64,000 nucleotides of DNA from Falsiroseomonas tokyonensis (GTDB lineage: Bacteria > Pseudomonadota > Alphaproteobacteria > Acetobacterales > Acetobacteraceae), in assembly GCF_019024325.1 (NCBI RefSeq), contig NZ_JAFNJS010000007.1, positions 186,001 through 250,000 on the forward strand. The letters are read 5' to 3'. The notes beneath the pieces were generated by a model. The model was not told the DNA's origin. It made no database searches and saw only the letters and a program-made list of their open reading frames with translations. Below are positions 11,262-19,530 of this stretch, one piece after another (the first letter of the stretch is position 1; each line of letters opens with the position of its first letter). The translations under genes were made by a program, and so were the position numbers.

Positions 11262-11276
11262 TGCGAATGATTCGCA
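11262..11276. promoter_or_regulatory. Fur-box-like palindrome
   Basis: TGCGAATGATTCGCA is a perfect 7+1+7 inverted repeat in an AT-richer patch upstream of the nitroreductase gene. Its form (GCGAATnATTCGC) resembles Fur/iron-box operators of alphaproteobacteria, so iron control of the following genes is possible. The flanking genes are not obvious iron genes. Confidence 0.4.
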
Positions 11277-11308
11277 TCATCTAGGTCGCACCCTGCCGCA
11301 GGACGACC

Positions 11309-11908
11309 ATGCCCGACGCCCCCTTCCCCCCTGCCCCGCCGGAGGCGCTGCGCGCCCTGCTCGCCCGTGCCTCCGTCCCGCCCCGGCAATTGCACGACCC
11401 GGCGCCGGATGCCGCGGCGCTGTCCCAGGCGGTCGCTGCCGCCGCCTGCGCGCCGGACCATGGCGGGCTGCGCCCCTGGCGCTTCCTCGGCATCCGGGGC
11501 CAGGCCCGCGCCGCGCTGGGCGCGCTGCTGGCCGAGTCGATGCTGAAGCGCGATCCCACGGCGCCCGAGGCGCGGCTCGACCTGGAACGCGCCAAGCCGC
11601 TGCGCGCGCCCCTGGTGGTCGCGGCCGGCGCCGCCATCCGCGCCCACCCGAAGATCCCCGCCTGGGAACAGGAAGCCAGTGCCGCCGCCGGCATCATGAA
11701 TTTCCTCAATGCCCTGGATGCGATGGGCTTCGGCTGCTGCTGGCTCTCCTCCCCCGCCTTGCAGGATCCGGAGATCAAGACGGCGCTGGGCTTCGCGGAG
11801 ACGGACCGGCTGCTCGGCTGGATCTATGTAGGCACGCCGGAGGCCGAGCGCCCCCGCCCGCAGCGCCCGGCGCCCGAGGGCTTCTGGCGCGACTGGCAGC
11901 CGGCATGA
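11309..11908 (+). CDS. Nitroreductase family protein (YdjA-like)
   Basis: A 199-residue FMN-dependent oxidoreductase-type protein. The pattern CAPDHGGLRPWRFLGIRG matches the flavin-binding N-terminal part of small YdjA-type nitroreductases, and GIMNFLNALDAMGFGCCW the central helix. The substrate cannot be told. The next gene overlaps its stop by 4 bases. It lies after a Fur-box-like palindrome. BluB-like function was considered, but the protein looks closer to the YdjA group. Confidence 0.8.
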   Translation: MPDAPFPPAPPEALRALLARASVPPRQLHDPAPDAAALSQAVAAAACAPDHGGLRPWRFLGIRGQARAALGALLAESMLKRDPTAPEARLDLERAKPLRAPLVVAAGAAIRAHPKIPAWEQEASAAAGIMNFLNALDAMGFGCCWLSSPALQDPEIKTALGFAETDRLLGWIYVGTPEAERPRPQRPAPEGFWRDWQPA

Positions 11909-12252
11909 GCGACCCGGCCCGCTGCATCCCCATCCTCGCCTCGCTCGACCTGGCGGAGACCCTGGCCTTCTACCGCGACCAGCTCGGCTTCACCGGGGAA
12001 ACCTATGGCGACTATGCGATCGTCCGGCGGCAGGCGATGGAGTTGCACTTCTGGCTCTGTAAGGACCGCATCTATCCGGAGCACACCGCCTGCTATATCC
12101 GCGGCGGGCAGGTGCCGGCGCTGTATGCGGAATTCGCGGCGCGCGGCGTGCCGGGGCTGTCGGATTTCGCGCTGCGGCCCTGGATCATGCAGGAATTCCA
12201 CCTGCACGACCCGCACGGCAACCTGCTGCGCTTCGGCTGCGCCGAGGTCTGA
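11905..12252 (+). CDS. VOC-family (bleomycin-resistance-like) protein
   Basis: A 115-residue protein of the glyoxalase/bleomycin-resistance (VOC) fold: CIPILASLDLAETLAFYRDQ at the N-terminus and the closing strand FHLHDPHGNLLRFG. Proteins of this size bind drugs such as bleomycin without metal, or act as small metal enzymes; which applies here is unknown. Start overlaps the nitroreductase stop by 4 bases. Its stop abuts the stop of the converging hydrolase gene with no spacer. Confidence 0.82.
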   Translation: MSDPARCIPILASLDLAETLAFYRDQLGFTGETYGDYAIVRRQAMELHFWLCKDRIYPEHTACYIRGGQVPALYAEFAARGVPGLSDFALRPWIMQEFHLHDPHGNLLRFGCAEV

Positions 12253-13032
12253 TCAGGCCTCGGTCAACCGCCCGAGGCCCGGTGCCAATTCGGGAAAACG
12301 TTCGGCGGCGGTATCGAAGAGCAGCGCGCCGATGCGCAGATAGCCCCAGCCGGTGAAATGCACCCCGTCCTCGGCCCGGAAGACGCGGGTCGCGGTCTGC
12401 GCCGCGACGCTGGGCAGGTAGCGGCCATCGGCATCGCTGGTGGCGTCCCAGGTATCCACCCATTGCGCCCCCGCCGATTCGGCCGCGGCCTGCTGGATGG
12501 CGTTCAGTTGCCGCGCTGCGCCGGCGAATTGCGGCTCCCGCATATTGGGCAGGCCGAGCCAGAGCACGCGGGCGCCGGCATGCACGGCATGGCCGGTCAT
12601 TTCCGTCACCCGCCGGGCATAATGCTCGGCATAGCCGGGCGTGCCGAAGCGGTGCCGCACCCGCTCCTCCCGCACCACCAGAGGCCGGAAGTCATTGGCG
12701 CCGATCCAGAAGACCACCAGCTGCGGCTCATGCAGCGCCACCAGGTCGCGGGTGACGCTGGACCAGTCATGCTCATCCGTGCGGGTCACGCCGGTGGCGT
12801 GCAGCGTGCCGTTGATCAGGCGGGGCGTGGGCCGGCGGCGCAGCACGGGGCTGAGCGAGAGGAACAGGCCCTGGGCCAGCGAATCGCCCAGGAACAGCAG
12901 GTTCAGGCGCTCCGGCGCCTGGCCGCCGCCCTCGGCCCCGAAGGCCTGCCCGGCCGGGGCGAGAAGGCCGGCCGCGGCCGCGCCAAGAAGGTTCCGCCTG
13001 GTCGAAAACCCATGCCAGCGACCTGACCGCAT
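12253..13032 (-). CDS. Exported SGNH/GDSL hydrolase (DUF459-like)
   Basis: A 259-residue SGNH-fold protein with a twin-arginine-like signal (TRRNLLGAAAAG) and the four family blocks: LFLGDSLAQG with the nucleophile serine, a glycine block, FWIGANDFR, and DGVHFTGWGY with the Asp-His pair. ATG at 13032 is preferred to the GTG three codons earlier because GGAG lies 8 bases before it. Such periplasmic esterase-like proteins often accompany MBOAT acyltransferases and move or remove O-acetyl groups on polysaccharides. It is divergent from the next SGNH lipoprotein gene. Confidence 0.82.
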   Translation of the reverse strand: MRSGRWHGFSTRRNLLGAAAAGLLAPAGQAFGAEGGGQAPERLNLLFLGDSLAQGLFLSLSPVLRRRPTPRLINGTLHATGVTRTDEHDWSSVTRDLVALHEPQLVVFWIGANDFRPLVVREERVRHRFGTPGYAEHYARRVTEMTGHAVHAGARVLWLGLPNMREPQFAGAARQLNAIQQAAAESAGAQWVDTWDATSDADGRYLPSVAAQTATRVFRAEDGVHFTGWGYLRIGALLFDTAAERFPELAPGLGRLTEA

Positions 13033-13110
13033 CCAAGGCACTCCGCAGAGACGGGGATTTCGGCAAGACTAGCAGCGCGTGATGAACAGGATAAGGATGG
13101 TGGCCGCAGC

Positions 13111-14388
13111 ATGTTGAAACGACGCGGCCTCATTTCTACCCTGGCGTTATCTGGCCTGCTGGCCGGATGCCGCACCGATTCGCCCCAGCGCCGCGGCCCG
13201 GATGCGCAGCTGGCGGAGGGTCTCGAGACCGCGCCGGATGCGGATTACGAGGCCCTGCTGCCGCCCCCCGGTGCCGCCGACCCATTGGCCCCGCTCGGCA
13301 CCGCGCTGCGCGCCCTGCAGGGCGGCGCGCAAGGCCGCGCCCTGGTGCTGATGCTGGGCGACAGCCACATCGCCTTCCCGCGCATGGCGGAGCGGCTGCG
13401 GGAGCATCTGCAGGCCCGGTTCGGCGCCATCGGCCCCGGCCGCATGCCCCCCGGCCGCGCCAATCGCAGTTTCGTTCCCGCCGGCCTGGCGCTGGAGCAG
13501 GAAGGGGAATGGAGTTCTGCCAGCGCGCTGCGCGCGGCAACCCCCGGGCCCTTCGGCCTGACCGGCTTTCGCCTGACCGGCGAACGCGCCGGGGACCGGA
13601 TCGGCCTGCGCAGCAGCGATCCGCGCGGCTTCGACCGGCTGCACCTGGCGCTGCATGGGGGCCCTGCCAGCGGCAGCTACCGCATCCTCGGCGGCGGCAT
13701 TTCCGACGCGCCACGCGCCAGCCGCACCGCCACCCCGCGCCCCCGGCTGATCCGCCTGGATCTCAGCCCCGGCACGCGGGAGGTGGCGCTGGAGCTGGTG
13801 GGGGATGGGCCGGTGGAGCTGCTCGGCTGGGGCATCGATCGTCGCGGCCGGGGCGTGCTGGTGGAATCCTTCGGCATCAACGGCGCCACCCTGGCCACAC
13901 TCGACAACCGCACGCCCGGCATCCTGGCGGCGGAGCTGGCGGTCGCGCCGCCGGCGCTGATCATCCTGGAATACGGGACCAACGAAGCGACGGACCGCGA
14001 CTTCGACCCGGCCGCCTATGGCCTGGCCCTGTCCCGCCGCATCGCCGCGCTGCGCGCGGCCAGCCCGCGCAGCGGCATTCTGCTGATGGGCGCGCCCGAT
14101 GCAGGCCGCCCGATCCGCCGCGGCCGCGGCGCCTGCCCGGTCTCGCCCCTGCCGGCGCTGGAGGCGGTGCGCGCCACGCAACGCCAGGTCGCGGCACGCG
14201 AAAGGGTGGGCTTCTTCGACTGGTCGGCCGAGGTCACCCAGGACCCCTGCCGCCTGCCCGGGCTGGTGCGCGCGGAGCTGATGCGGCCGGACCTGGTGCA
14301 TTTCACCGCCGATGGCTATCGGCTGACGGCGGACCGGCTGCATGCGCATCTGCTGCGTGGCGCCGGCATCGGCCCGGCAGGCGCCTGA
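13111..14388 (+). CDS. SGNH-hydrolase lipoprotein
   Basis: A 425-residue predicted lipoprotein: signal peptide with lipobox LLAGC (Cys20), then a disordered Pro-rich stretch, then an SGNH fold with LMLGDSHIAFPRMAERL, the block ILEYGTNEATDRDF and the Asp-His block DLVHFTADGYRLTADRL. A beta-rich segment lies between the first and third blocks, a layout seen in AlgJ/AlgX-like and peptidoglycan O-acetylesterase-like proteins. Ten bases separate it from the MBOAT gene, so it probably acts with that transferase on an envelope polymer. Confidence 0.8.
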   Translation: MLKRRGLISTLALSGLLAGCRTDSPQRRGPDAQLAEGLETAPDADYEALLPPPGAADPLAPLGTALRALQGGAQGRALVLMLGDSHIAFPRMAERLREHLQARFGAIGPGRMPPGRANRSFVPAGLALEQEGEWSSASALRAATPGPFGLTGFRLTGERAGDRIGLRSSDPRGFDRLHLALHGGPASGSYRILGGGISDAPRASRTATPRPRLIRLDLSPGTREVALELVGDGPVELLGWGIDRRGRGVLVESFGINGATLATLDNRTPGILAAELAVAPPALIILEYGTNEATDRDFDPAAYGLALSRRIAALRAASPRSGILLMGAPDAGRPIRRGRGACPVSPLPALEAVRATQRQVAARERVGFFDWSAEVTQDPCRLPGLVRAELMRPDLVHFTADGYRLTADRLHAHLLRGAGIGPAGA

Positions 14389-14398
14389 CCCCCGCCGG

Positions 14399-15790
14399 AT
14401 GCTCTTCCCGACCGGCCTCTTCGCGATCTTCTTCGCCGTAGTGTTCGGCGTGCATTGGCTGCTGGTGCGCCGGGCACCGCGGCTGGTGCTGCCCTTCCTG
14501 CTGCTGGCCAACTTCGTCTTCTACGCCGCCTTCAGCCTGGTCTTCTGCATCGCGCTGCTGGCCGTCGGGCTTTGGACCTGGGGGATCGGGCGGGGCGTCG
14601 CGGACGGGCACGGCCGGGGGCTGCTCTGGCTCGGCGTGGGCGGCGTGCTGGCCTGGCTCGGCTGGTTCAAATATGCCGGCTTCCTGCTGCGCGAAACCTC
14701 GCCGATCGGGGTGGCGCTGGGCCTGCCGCCGCTGCCGATGCCGGAGATCCTGCTGCCGGTCGGCATTTCCTTCTACGTCTTCCAGGCCATCTCCTACATG
14801 GTGGACGTGCATCGCGGCGATGCGCGGGCGGAGGCCTCGCCGCTCAAGGTGCTGGTCTACCTGACCTTCTTCCCGCACCTCGCCGCCGGCCCGATCGTGC
14901 GCGCCGCGCAATTCCTGCCACAGCTGGCCACGCCGCCGGACCGGTCGCGCATCCCGGTGGTCATGGGCTGCCTGCTGATCCTGGGCGGACTGGCGAAAAA
15001 GATGCTGCTGGCGAATGAGCTGGCGACGGGGCTGGTCGACCCGGTGTTCCGCGACCCGGGCGGCTTCGGCGCCGGGGACATCCTGCTGGCCTGCTACGGC
15101 TATACCATCCAGATCTGGCTGGATTTCTCCGGCTATTCCGACATGGCGATCGGGCTGGCGGCGCTGCTCGGCTATCATTTCCCGCGCAATTTCGCGCAGC
15201 CCTTCCGCGCCCTGACGCTGTCCGACTTCTGGCGCCGCTGGCACATCTCGCTCTCCACCTGGCTGCGCGACTATCTGTTCAAGCCGCTGGGCGGCAGCCG
15301 CGGGAGCGAGGCGCGCACCCGCCGCAACCTGCTGGTCACCATGCTGCTGGGCGGCATCTGGCACGGCGCCGCCTGGACTTTTGTCATCTGGGGGGCGCTG
15401 CATGGGCTGGCGCTGGTGGTGGAGCGGGCGCTGGGCGGCCGGGCGGTGCCGACCACCGCCGCGGGCCGCGTGCTGCGCTGGGCCATTACCTTCCACATCG
15501 TGGTCGCGGCCTTCGTGCTGTTCCGGGCGCCCGACCTCGCCACCGTCGCCGCCCTTGGCGAAGGCCTCGTTGCCGCGGCTCCCGATGCCGCCTGGACGCC
15601 GCGGCTGCTGGCCATCATGGCGCTTGGCCTCGGCCTGCACTTCGTGCCGCCCGACCTGCGGCAGCGCCTGGAATCCGCGCTGCGCCCGCTGCCCGTACCG
15701 CTGCTCGGCCTGGTCTTCGGACTGGTGATGCTGGCGATCATCCTGGCCGCGCCCGAAGGCGTGGCGCCCTTCATCTACTTCCAGTTCTGA
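14399..15790 (+). CDS. MBOAT-family O-acyltransferase (AlgI/PatA type)
   Basis: A 463-residue polytopic membrane protein of the AlgI group. It carries LLPVGISFYVFQAISYMVDVHRGD, FFPHLAAGPIVRA, WLDFSGYSDMAIGLA, the SDFWRRWHISLSTWLRDY stretch and the conserved-histidine block GGIWHGAAWTFVIWG. Homologues carry acetyl groups across the membrane for alginate, cellulose or peptidoglycan O-acetylation. ATG at 14399 gives the usual AlgI beginning (MLFPTGLFAIFF). The polymer modified here cannot be told from this window. Confidence 0.93.
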   Translation: MLFPTGLFAIFFAVVFGVHWLLVRRAPRLVLPFLLLANFVFYAAFSLVFCIALLAVGLWTWGIGRGVADGHGRGLLWLGVGGVLAWLGWFKYAGFLLRETSPIGVALGLPPLPMPEILLPVGISFYVFQAISYMVDVHRGDARAEASPLKVLVYLTFFPHLAAGPIVRAAQFLPQLATPPDRSRIPVVMGCLLILGGLAKKMLLANELATGLVDPVFRDPGGFGAGDILLACYGYTIQIWLDFSGYSDMAIGLAALLGYHFPRNFAQPFRALTLSDFWRRWHISLSTWLRDYLFKPLGGSRGSEARTRRNLLVTMLLGGIWHGAAWTFVIWGALHGLALVVERALGGRAVPTTAAGRVLRWAITFHIVVAAFVLFRAPDLATVAALGEGLVAAAPDAAWTPRLLAIMALGLGLHFVPPDLRQRLESALRPLPVPLLGLVFGLVMLAIILAAPEGVAPFIYFQF

Positions 15791-15803
15791 GGAGCCAGCG
15801 CCC

Positions 15804-16091
15804 ATGCAGCAGCCCTGGCTGACCGACGCCCCAAGCCCCCTGCCGGATGATTTCTCCCCCCGCAGCGCCACCCTGCCCGCCGGGCGGGCCGTGCTGGTGG
15901 TGGGTCTCGCCCTGCTGGTCTTCGCCGCCGGCCGCTCCGGCGCCATCCTGGATGCCGCCTATGGCCTGCCCCTGGTGCCGGGGACGGAGGCGCTGATCGC
16001 CCTGGCCGAGGCCTGGGACGGCGCCATGGCCGCGCTCGGCGTCCCGGCCGTGACGGAAGCCGTGGCAGCGCTCCTGTCCACCGGCCGCTGA
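15804..16091 (+). CDS. Small single-pass membrane protein of the acylation module
   Basis: A 95-residue protein 13 bases downstream of the MBOAT gene, with GAGGAGCC before its ATG. One clear hydrophobic segment (VLVVGLALLVFAAGRSGA) follows a charged 28-residue N-terminus. I do not recognise a family. Its last 133 bases overlap the convergent SGNH gene on the other strand, so one of the two 3' ends may be shorter in reality; the positional link to the MBOAT gene supports it being real. Confidence 0.55.
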   Translation: MQQPWLTDAPSPLPDDFSPRSATLPAGRAVLVVGLALLVFAAGRSGAILDAAYGLPLVPGTEALIALAEAWDGAMAALGVPAVTEAVAALLSTGR

Positions 16092-16639
16092 GCCAGCATG
16101 CCCTGCAACCCCTCCCACCAGGCGCGATAGCCCTCCGCCGTCGGATGCACGCCATCCGCCGTGGGGGTGGTGCAGCGGGAGATGCGGCCGCGATGCAAAG
16201 CCGGCAGATGCGCCAGCGCCGCATCGGCCTGGGTCTGGCTGTCCAGCAGGGCGCGGTCCAGCAGGCGGCTCGCGGCCTCCAGCGCCGCATCGCGGGGGAA
16301 GCAGCCGGGGGTGGCCCAGATGGTGCGGGCGGCCGGCCAGCGTTCCATCACGGCCGCGATCTGCCGCGGATAGGCCTCCGCCGCCTCCGCGCCCAGGCCG
16401 CGCAGATCGTTGGTGCCGAAGACCAGCACCAGCCGCCCGACGCAGCGCGGCGCCTGCTGGCGCAGCCAGGGCAGGCCGGCGCCGGTCTGGGCCACCACCT
16501 CATAGCCCGCGGCGCGCGCGAAGGGCGCCATGCCCACCGCCAGGCTGTCGCCCAGCAGCAGGTCCGGGCAGGCCCAGGCGGGCGTGGCGAGCAGCGCCAT
16601 TCCCCCGGCCAGCATCAGGCGTCGCATCGCATGCCGCAT
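15959..16639 (-). CDS. Secreted SGNH hydrolase
   Basis: A 226-residue protein with a signal peptide (MRRLMLAGGMALLATPAWA) and SGNH blocks DLLLGDSLAVGMAP, LVFGTNDLRGLG and DGVHPTAEGYRAWW. It is the third SGNH-type protein around the MBOAT gene. The fold normally ends soon after the Asp-His block, but here the frame stays open for about 45 more low-complexity residues that are antisense to the small membrane protein gene. The start could be 16639 or 16627. Confidence 0.72.
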   Translation of the reverse strand: MRHAMRRLMLAGGMALLATPAWACPDLLLGDSLAVGMAPFARAAGYEVVAQTGAGLPWLRQQAPRCVGRLVLVFGTNDLRGLGAEAAEAYPRQIAAVMERWPAARTIWATPGCFPRDAALEAASRLLDRALLDSQTQADAALAHLPALHRGRISRCTTPTADGVHPTAEGYRAWWEGLQGMLAQRPVDRSAATASVTAGTPSAAMAPSQASARAISASVPGTRGRP

Positions 16640-16724
16640 CGCCGGGCTTCTGCCACCACCGCGGCTAACCGAGGGTGAAGCGCATGCCTTGCAGCGGATG
16701 GCCGGCCACGCCCATATCCCGTCC

Positions 16725-17549
16725 ATGGACCTCGATTTCACCGAGGCGGAGCTCCGCCGCTATTCGCGCCACATCCTGCTGGAGGAGGTGGGCGCGATCG
16801 GCCAGGCGAAGCTGCGCGCCGCGCGCGTCCTGCTCGTGGGCGCGGGCGGCCTTGGTTCGCCGCTGGCGCTGTACCTGGCCGCCGCCGGCATCGGCACGCT
16901 TGGCATCATCGACGACGACCATCTGGAACTGTCCAACCTGCAGCGCCAGGTGGCGCACACCACCGCGCGCATCGGCCGCAACAAGGCCGAAAGCGCGTCC
17001 GAGACGATCGGCGCCCTGAACCCCGAGACGCGCGTCGAGATCCACGCCCGCCGCCTCGATGCCGACTGGGCCTGGGCCAATGTGGGAAAATACGACCTGG
17101 TCTGCGACGGCACCGACAATTTTGGCACGCGCTTCCTGCTGGGCGATGCCTGCCACCTGCTGCACCGCCCGCTGGTCTCCGCCGCCGTGCTGCGCTTCGA
17201 GGGCCAGCTTTCGGTCTTCCGCAGCCATGAAGGCGCGCCGCATCCCTGCCACCGCTGCCTGCATCCGGAACCGCCGCCCGATGGGCTGGTGCCCACCTGC
17301 TCCGAGGCCGGGGTGCTGGGCGCCGTCACCGGCGTGATGGGCACGCTGCAGGCGACGGAGGTCCTCAAGCTGATCCTCGGCATCGGCGAGGGCCTTTCGG
17401 GGCGCCTGCTGCTCTGGGATGCGCTGGACATGCGTTTTCGGACCGTGAAGCTGCGGCGCGACCCGGCTTGTCCGCTTTGCGGGGATCACCCCACCATCCA
17501 CGACCTCTCGGCGCATGGCGCCACCTTCGCGCCGGCCTGCGTGGTGTGA
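16725..17549 (+). CDS. moeB: MoeB/ThiF-type adenylyltransferase
   Basis: An E1-like enzyme that adenylates the C-terminal glycine of a sulfur-carrier protein for molybdopterin or thiamine synthesis. The 274-residue product has the nucleotide motif VGAGGLGSPLALYLAAAGIG, the ELSNLQRQ block, two CxxC zinc pairs (CHRC and CPLC) and the cysteine block TCSEAGVLGAVTGVMG. Start at MDLDFTEAELRRYSRH matches the family; an ATG nine codons earlier is possible. No rhodanese domain is fused. The next gene overlaps it by 4 bases. Confidence 0.92.
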   Translation: MDLDFTEAELRRYSRHILLEEVGAIGQAKLRAARVLLVGAGGLGSPLALYLAAAGIGTLGIIDDDHLELSNLQRQVAHTTARIGRNKAESASETIGALNPETRVEIHARRLDADWAWANVGKYDLVCDGTDNFGTRFLLGDACHLLHRPLVSAAVLRFEGQLSVFRSHEGAPHPCHRCLHPEPPPDGLVPTCSEAGVLGAVTGVMGTLQATEVLKLILGIGEGLSGRLLLWDALDMRFRTVKLRRDPACPLCGDHPTIHDLSAHGATFAPACVV

Positions 17550-17920
17550 GCCCGCCGCTCGGCATCCTGCTGCTCTCCGGCACGCATGACCGGGCGCATT
17601 ACGCGCTGGTGCTGGCCACCGGCGCGGCGGCGATCGGGCGGCAGGTGGTGCTCTTCGCCAGCAATGCCGGCTGCCAACTGTTCCTCGCCGACACGCCGCT
17701 GCTGGCCGATGCCCGGGAAACTCTGCTGGCGGAGCGCGGCGTTGCTACCCTCGCCGCGCTGCTGGAGGCGGCGGAGGAGCTCGGCATCCGCCGCATCGCC
17801 TGCGAGGCCGGGCTGCGGGCGGAAGGTCTCGCCGCCGAGTCCCTCGCCCCGGGCGTGGAGATCGCCGGGGTGGTGACCTTCCTTTCGGCGGTGGGTGACG
17901 GCCAGATCGCCACAGTGTAG
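17546..17920 (+). CDS. DsrE-family protein
   Basis: A 124-residue protein starting at a GTG that overlaps the moeB stop (GTGA). LGILLLSGTHDRAHYALVLATGAAAIGRQVVLFAS is the typical first half of DsrE/DsrF/YchN-like folds. Some members carry persulfide sulfur on a cysteine; the visible cysteines are in SNAGCQLF and RIACEAGL. Coupling to a MoeB/ThiF-type enzyme makes a sulfur-handling role plausible but unproven. No other Dsr genes are near. Confidence 0.75.
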   Translation: MSPPLGILLLSGTHDRAHYALVLATGAAAIGRQVVLFASNAGCQLFLADTPLLADARETLLAERGVATLAALLEAAEELGIRRIACEAGLRAEGLAAESLAPGVEIAGVVTFLSAVGDGQIATV

Positions 17921-17979
17921 CCGCCGCGACCCACCTGCGCGCTTGACCCGACACGGCAGGATGGGGGAGGGATCGGGGC

Positions 17980-18930
17980 ATGGTCCGCGCACGCCCCGTC
18001 CTGCTCGCCGTCTCGCTGCTCGCCCTGGCCCCCATCGCGCCGGGCGGCCCGCTCGGCGCGGCCGTGGCGCAGGCGCAGTCCAGCCTGGCGCCGAGCCAGG
18101 GCAGCCTGCCGCCGCCGCGGCCGGCCAGCCCCTCGGCGCCGCGGCTGGTGCCCTCCGAACAGCCGCGTTCGCTCGCCGTGCCGCCCAGCCGGCCGGCGAC
18201 GCCGCCCACCCAGTCCCAATCCCAATCAGGTAGCCGCCCGGCCGCCCAGCGCCCCGCCGCCCCCCGGCCGGGCCAGTCGGCCAGCCCGCAGGCGCGGCCG
18301 CAGGCACGCGCCGCCCGGCCCGGCCAGGCCGCCCCCACCATCGGCCGCACCACCCCGCCCGCCAATCGCCGCCCGGCCGCCGCCGGCGCCGCGGCAGGGG
18401 CCGCCGCCGCGGGCGCGGCCGCCACCGCCGCCACGGCACGCCCGCCGGAACCCGCCTTGCCCGCCAGCCCGCCGCCGATCCCGGCCGTGGGCTCGGTCAC
18501 CGGCCTTGCCCTGCCGCGCTTCGCCGCGCTGCGCTCGGACGAGGTGAATATGCGGGTCGGGCCCTCGACCAGCTATCCGATCGAATGGACCTTCCAGCGC
18601 CGCGACCTGCCTGTGCAGATCATCGGCGAATTCCAGCTCTGGCGCCGCATCCGGGACGCGGATGGCGCGGAGGGCTGGGTGCATTCCTCCACCCTGGCCG
18701 GACGCCGCACCGCGCTGGTGCGCCCCGCCCCCACGGCGCCGGAGGCCACGCTGCGCCGCCGGCCGGAGGATTCGGCCAGTGCCGTCGCCCGGCTGCGCCC
18801 CGGTGTCATCGGCCGCATCCGCGAATGCGAGGCCGGCGCGCCCTGGTGCGAGATCCAGGTCGCCGGCCATCGCGGATATCTGCGCCGCACGGAAATTTGG
18901 GGCGTGGGACTCGAGGAAGAGATCAAATAG
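17980..18930 (+). CDS. Exported SH3-domain protein
   Basis: A 316-residue protein with a signal peptide (first about 32 residues), then about 130 residues rich in Pro, Ala, Ser and Gln with no fold, then a bacterial SH3 domain (NMRVGPSTSYPIEWTF ... EGWVHSSTLAG) and a second SH3-like repeat to the C-terminus. Such proteins usually bind cell wall or act as periplasmic scaffolds. It lies 10 bases before the nitrile hydratase genes; a functional link is not evident. Confidence 0.82.
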   Translation: MVRARPVLLAVSLLALAPIAPGGPLGAAVAQAQSSLAPSQGSLPPPRPASPSAPRLVPSEQPRSLAVPPSRPATPPTQSQSQSGSRPAAQRPAAPRPGQSASPQARPQARAARPGQAAPTIGRTTPPANRRPAAAGAAAGAAAAGAAATAATARPPEPALPASPPPIPAVGSVTGLALPRFAALRSDEVNMRVGPSTSYPIEWTFQRRDLPVQIIGEFQLWRRIRDADGAEGWVHSSTLAGRRTALVRPAPTAPEATLRRRPEDSASAVARLRPGVIGRIRECEAGAPWCEIQVAGHRGYLRRTEIWGVGLEEEIK

Positions 18931-18940
18931 GCTGTCCGCC

Positions 18941-19246
18941 ATGCCCGACGACGCCCCCCTCCCCGCCCCCGCCACCCACGACATCGGCGGCGCGCCCCGC
19001 TTCCGCTGCACCCCGGTGGAGCCGGATGACGCGGCGCCGCCGGATGATTTCGGCAAGCGCGTCGATGCGCTGCGCCAGCTGCTCGCCCAGCGCGGGCTGA
19101 TGACGGTGGATGAGCTGCGCCGCGGGGTGGAGGCGATACCGGAGGCCGAGTACCACGCCCTCGGCTATTACGAGCGCTGGCTGCGCTCGATCTCCGGGCT
19201 GATGCTGGAAAAGGGCGTGGTGACGGCGGAGGATCTGCGCGGATGA
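18941..19246 (+). CDS. Nitrile hydratase beta-chain N-terminal half (separate subunit)
   Basis: A 101-residue protein matching only the N-terminal part of nitrile hydratase beta: HDIGG near the start and the helical stretch AIPEAEYHALGYYERWLRSI. Canonical beta chains continue into a C-terminal beta-barrel, which here is the next gene (4-base overlap). Separate halves are known in thiocyanate hydrolase (three chains) and toyocamycin nitrile hydratase. The same fold is shared by NHase activator proteins of Co-type enzymes, so it might also deliver cobalt. Confidence 0.85.
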   Translation: MPDDAPLPAPATHDIGGAPRFRCTPVEPDDAAPPDDFGKRVDALRQLLAQRGLMTVDELRRGVEAIPEAEYHALGYYERWLRSISGLMLEKGVVTAEDLRG

Positions 19247-19530
19247 CGAATTTCGCCCCGGGGGCGCGCATCCGCGTCCGCGCCGACTACCCCGAGACGC
19301 GCGGCCCCTGCCATATCCGCACGCCGCATTACCTGCGCGGGCGCGAAGGCGTGGTGGAACGCCCGCTCGGCGCCTTCCGCAATCCGGAGGACCTGGCCTT
19401 CGCCCGCCCGGCCGCCACCATCCCGCTGTATCATGTGCGCTTCGACCAACCCTCGCTCTGGAACGAAGGCGAGGCCGGGGACACGGTGCTGGTCGAGCTC
19501 TACGAGCACTGGCTGGAGCCCGCCGGCTGA
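19243..19530 (+). CDS. Nitrile hydratase beta-chain C-terminal half (SH3-like)
   Basis: A 95-residue protein equal to the SH3-like beta-barrel of nitrile hydratase beta: FAPGARIRVRADYPETRGPC, HYLRGREGVVERPLGAF and DTVLVELYEHWLEPAG. It starts 4 bases inside the gene for the N-terminal half and shares one base with the alpha gene (TGATG), so the three chains are probably made in equal amounts. Together the halves total 196 residues, close to one ordinary beta chain. Confidence 0.88.
   Translation: MTNFAPGARIRVRADYPETRGPCHIRTPHYLRGREGVVERPLGAFRNPEDLAFARPAATIPLYHVRFDQPSLWNEGEAGDTVLVELYEHWLEPAG

Noticed and set aside
17546-17920. Part of a dissimilatory sulfite reductase (Dsr) system
   Set aside because: Only a DsrE-fold protein is present; no dsrAB, tusA or other partner is near, and such folds occur widely outside sulfur oxidation.
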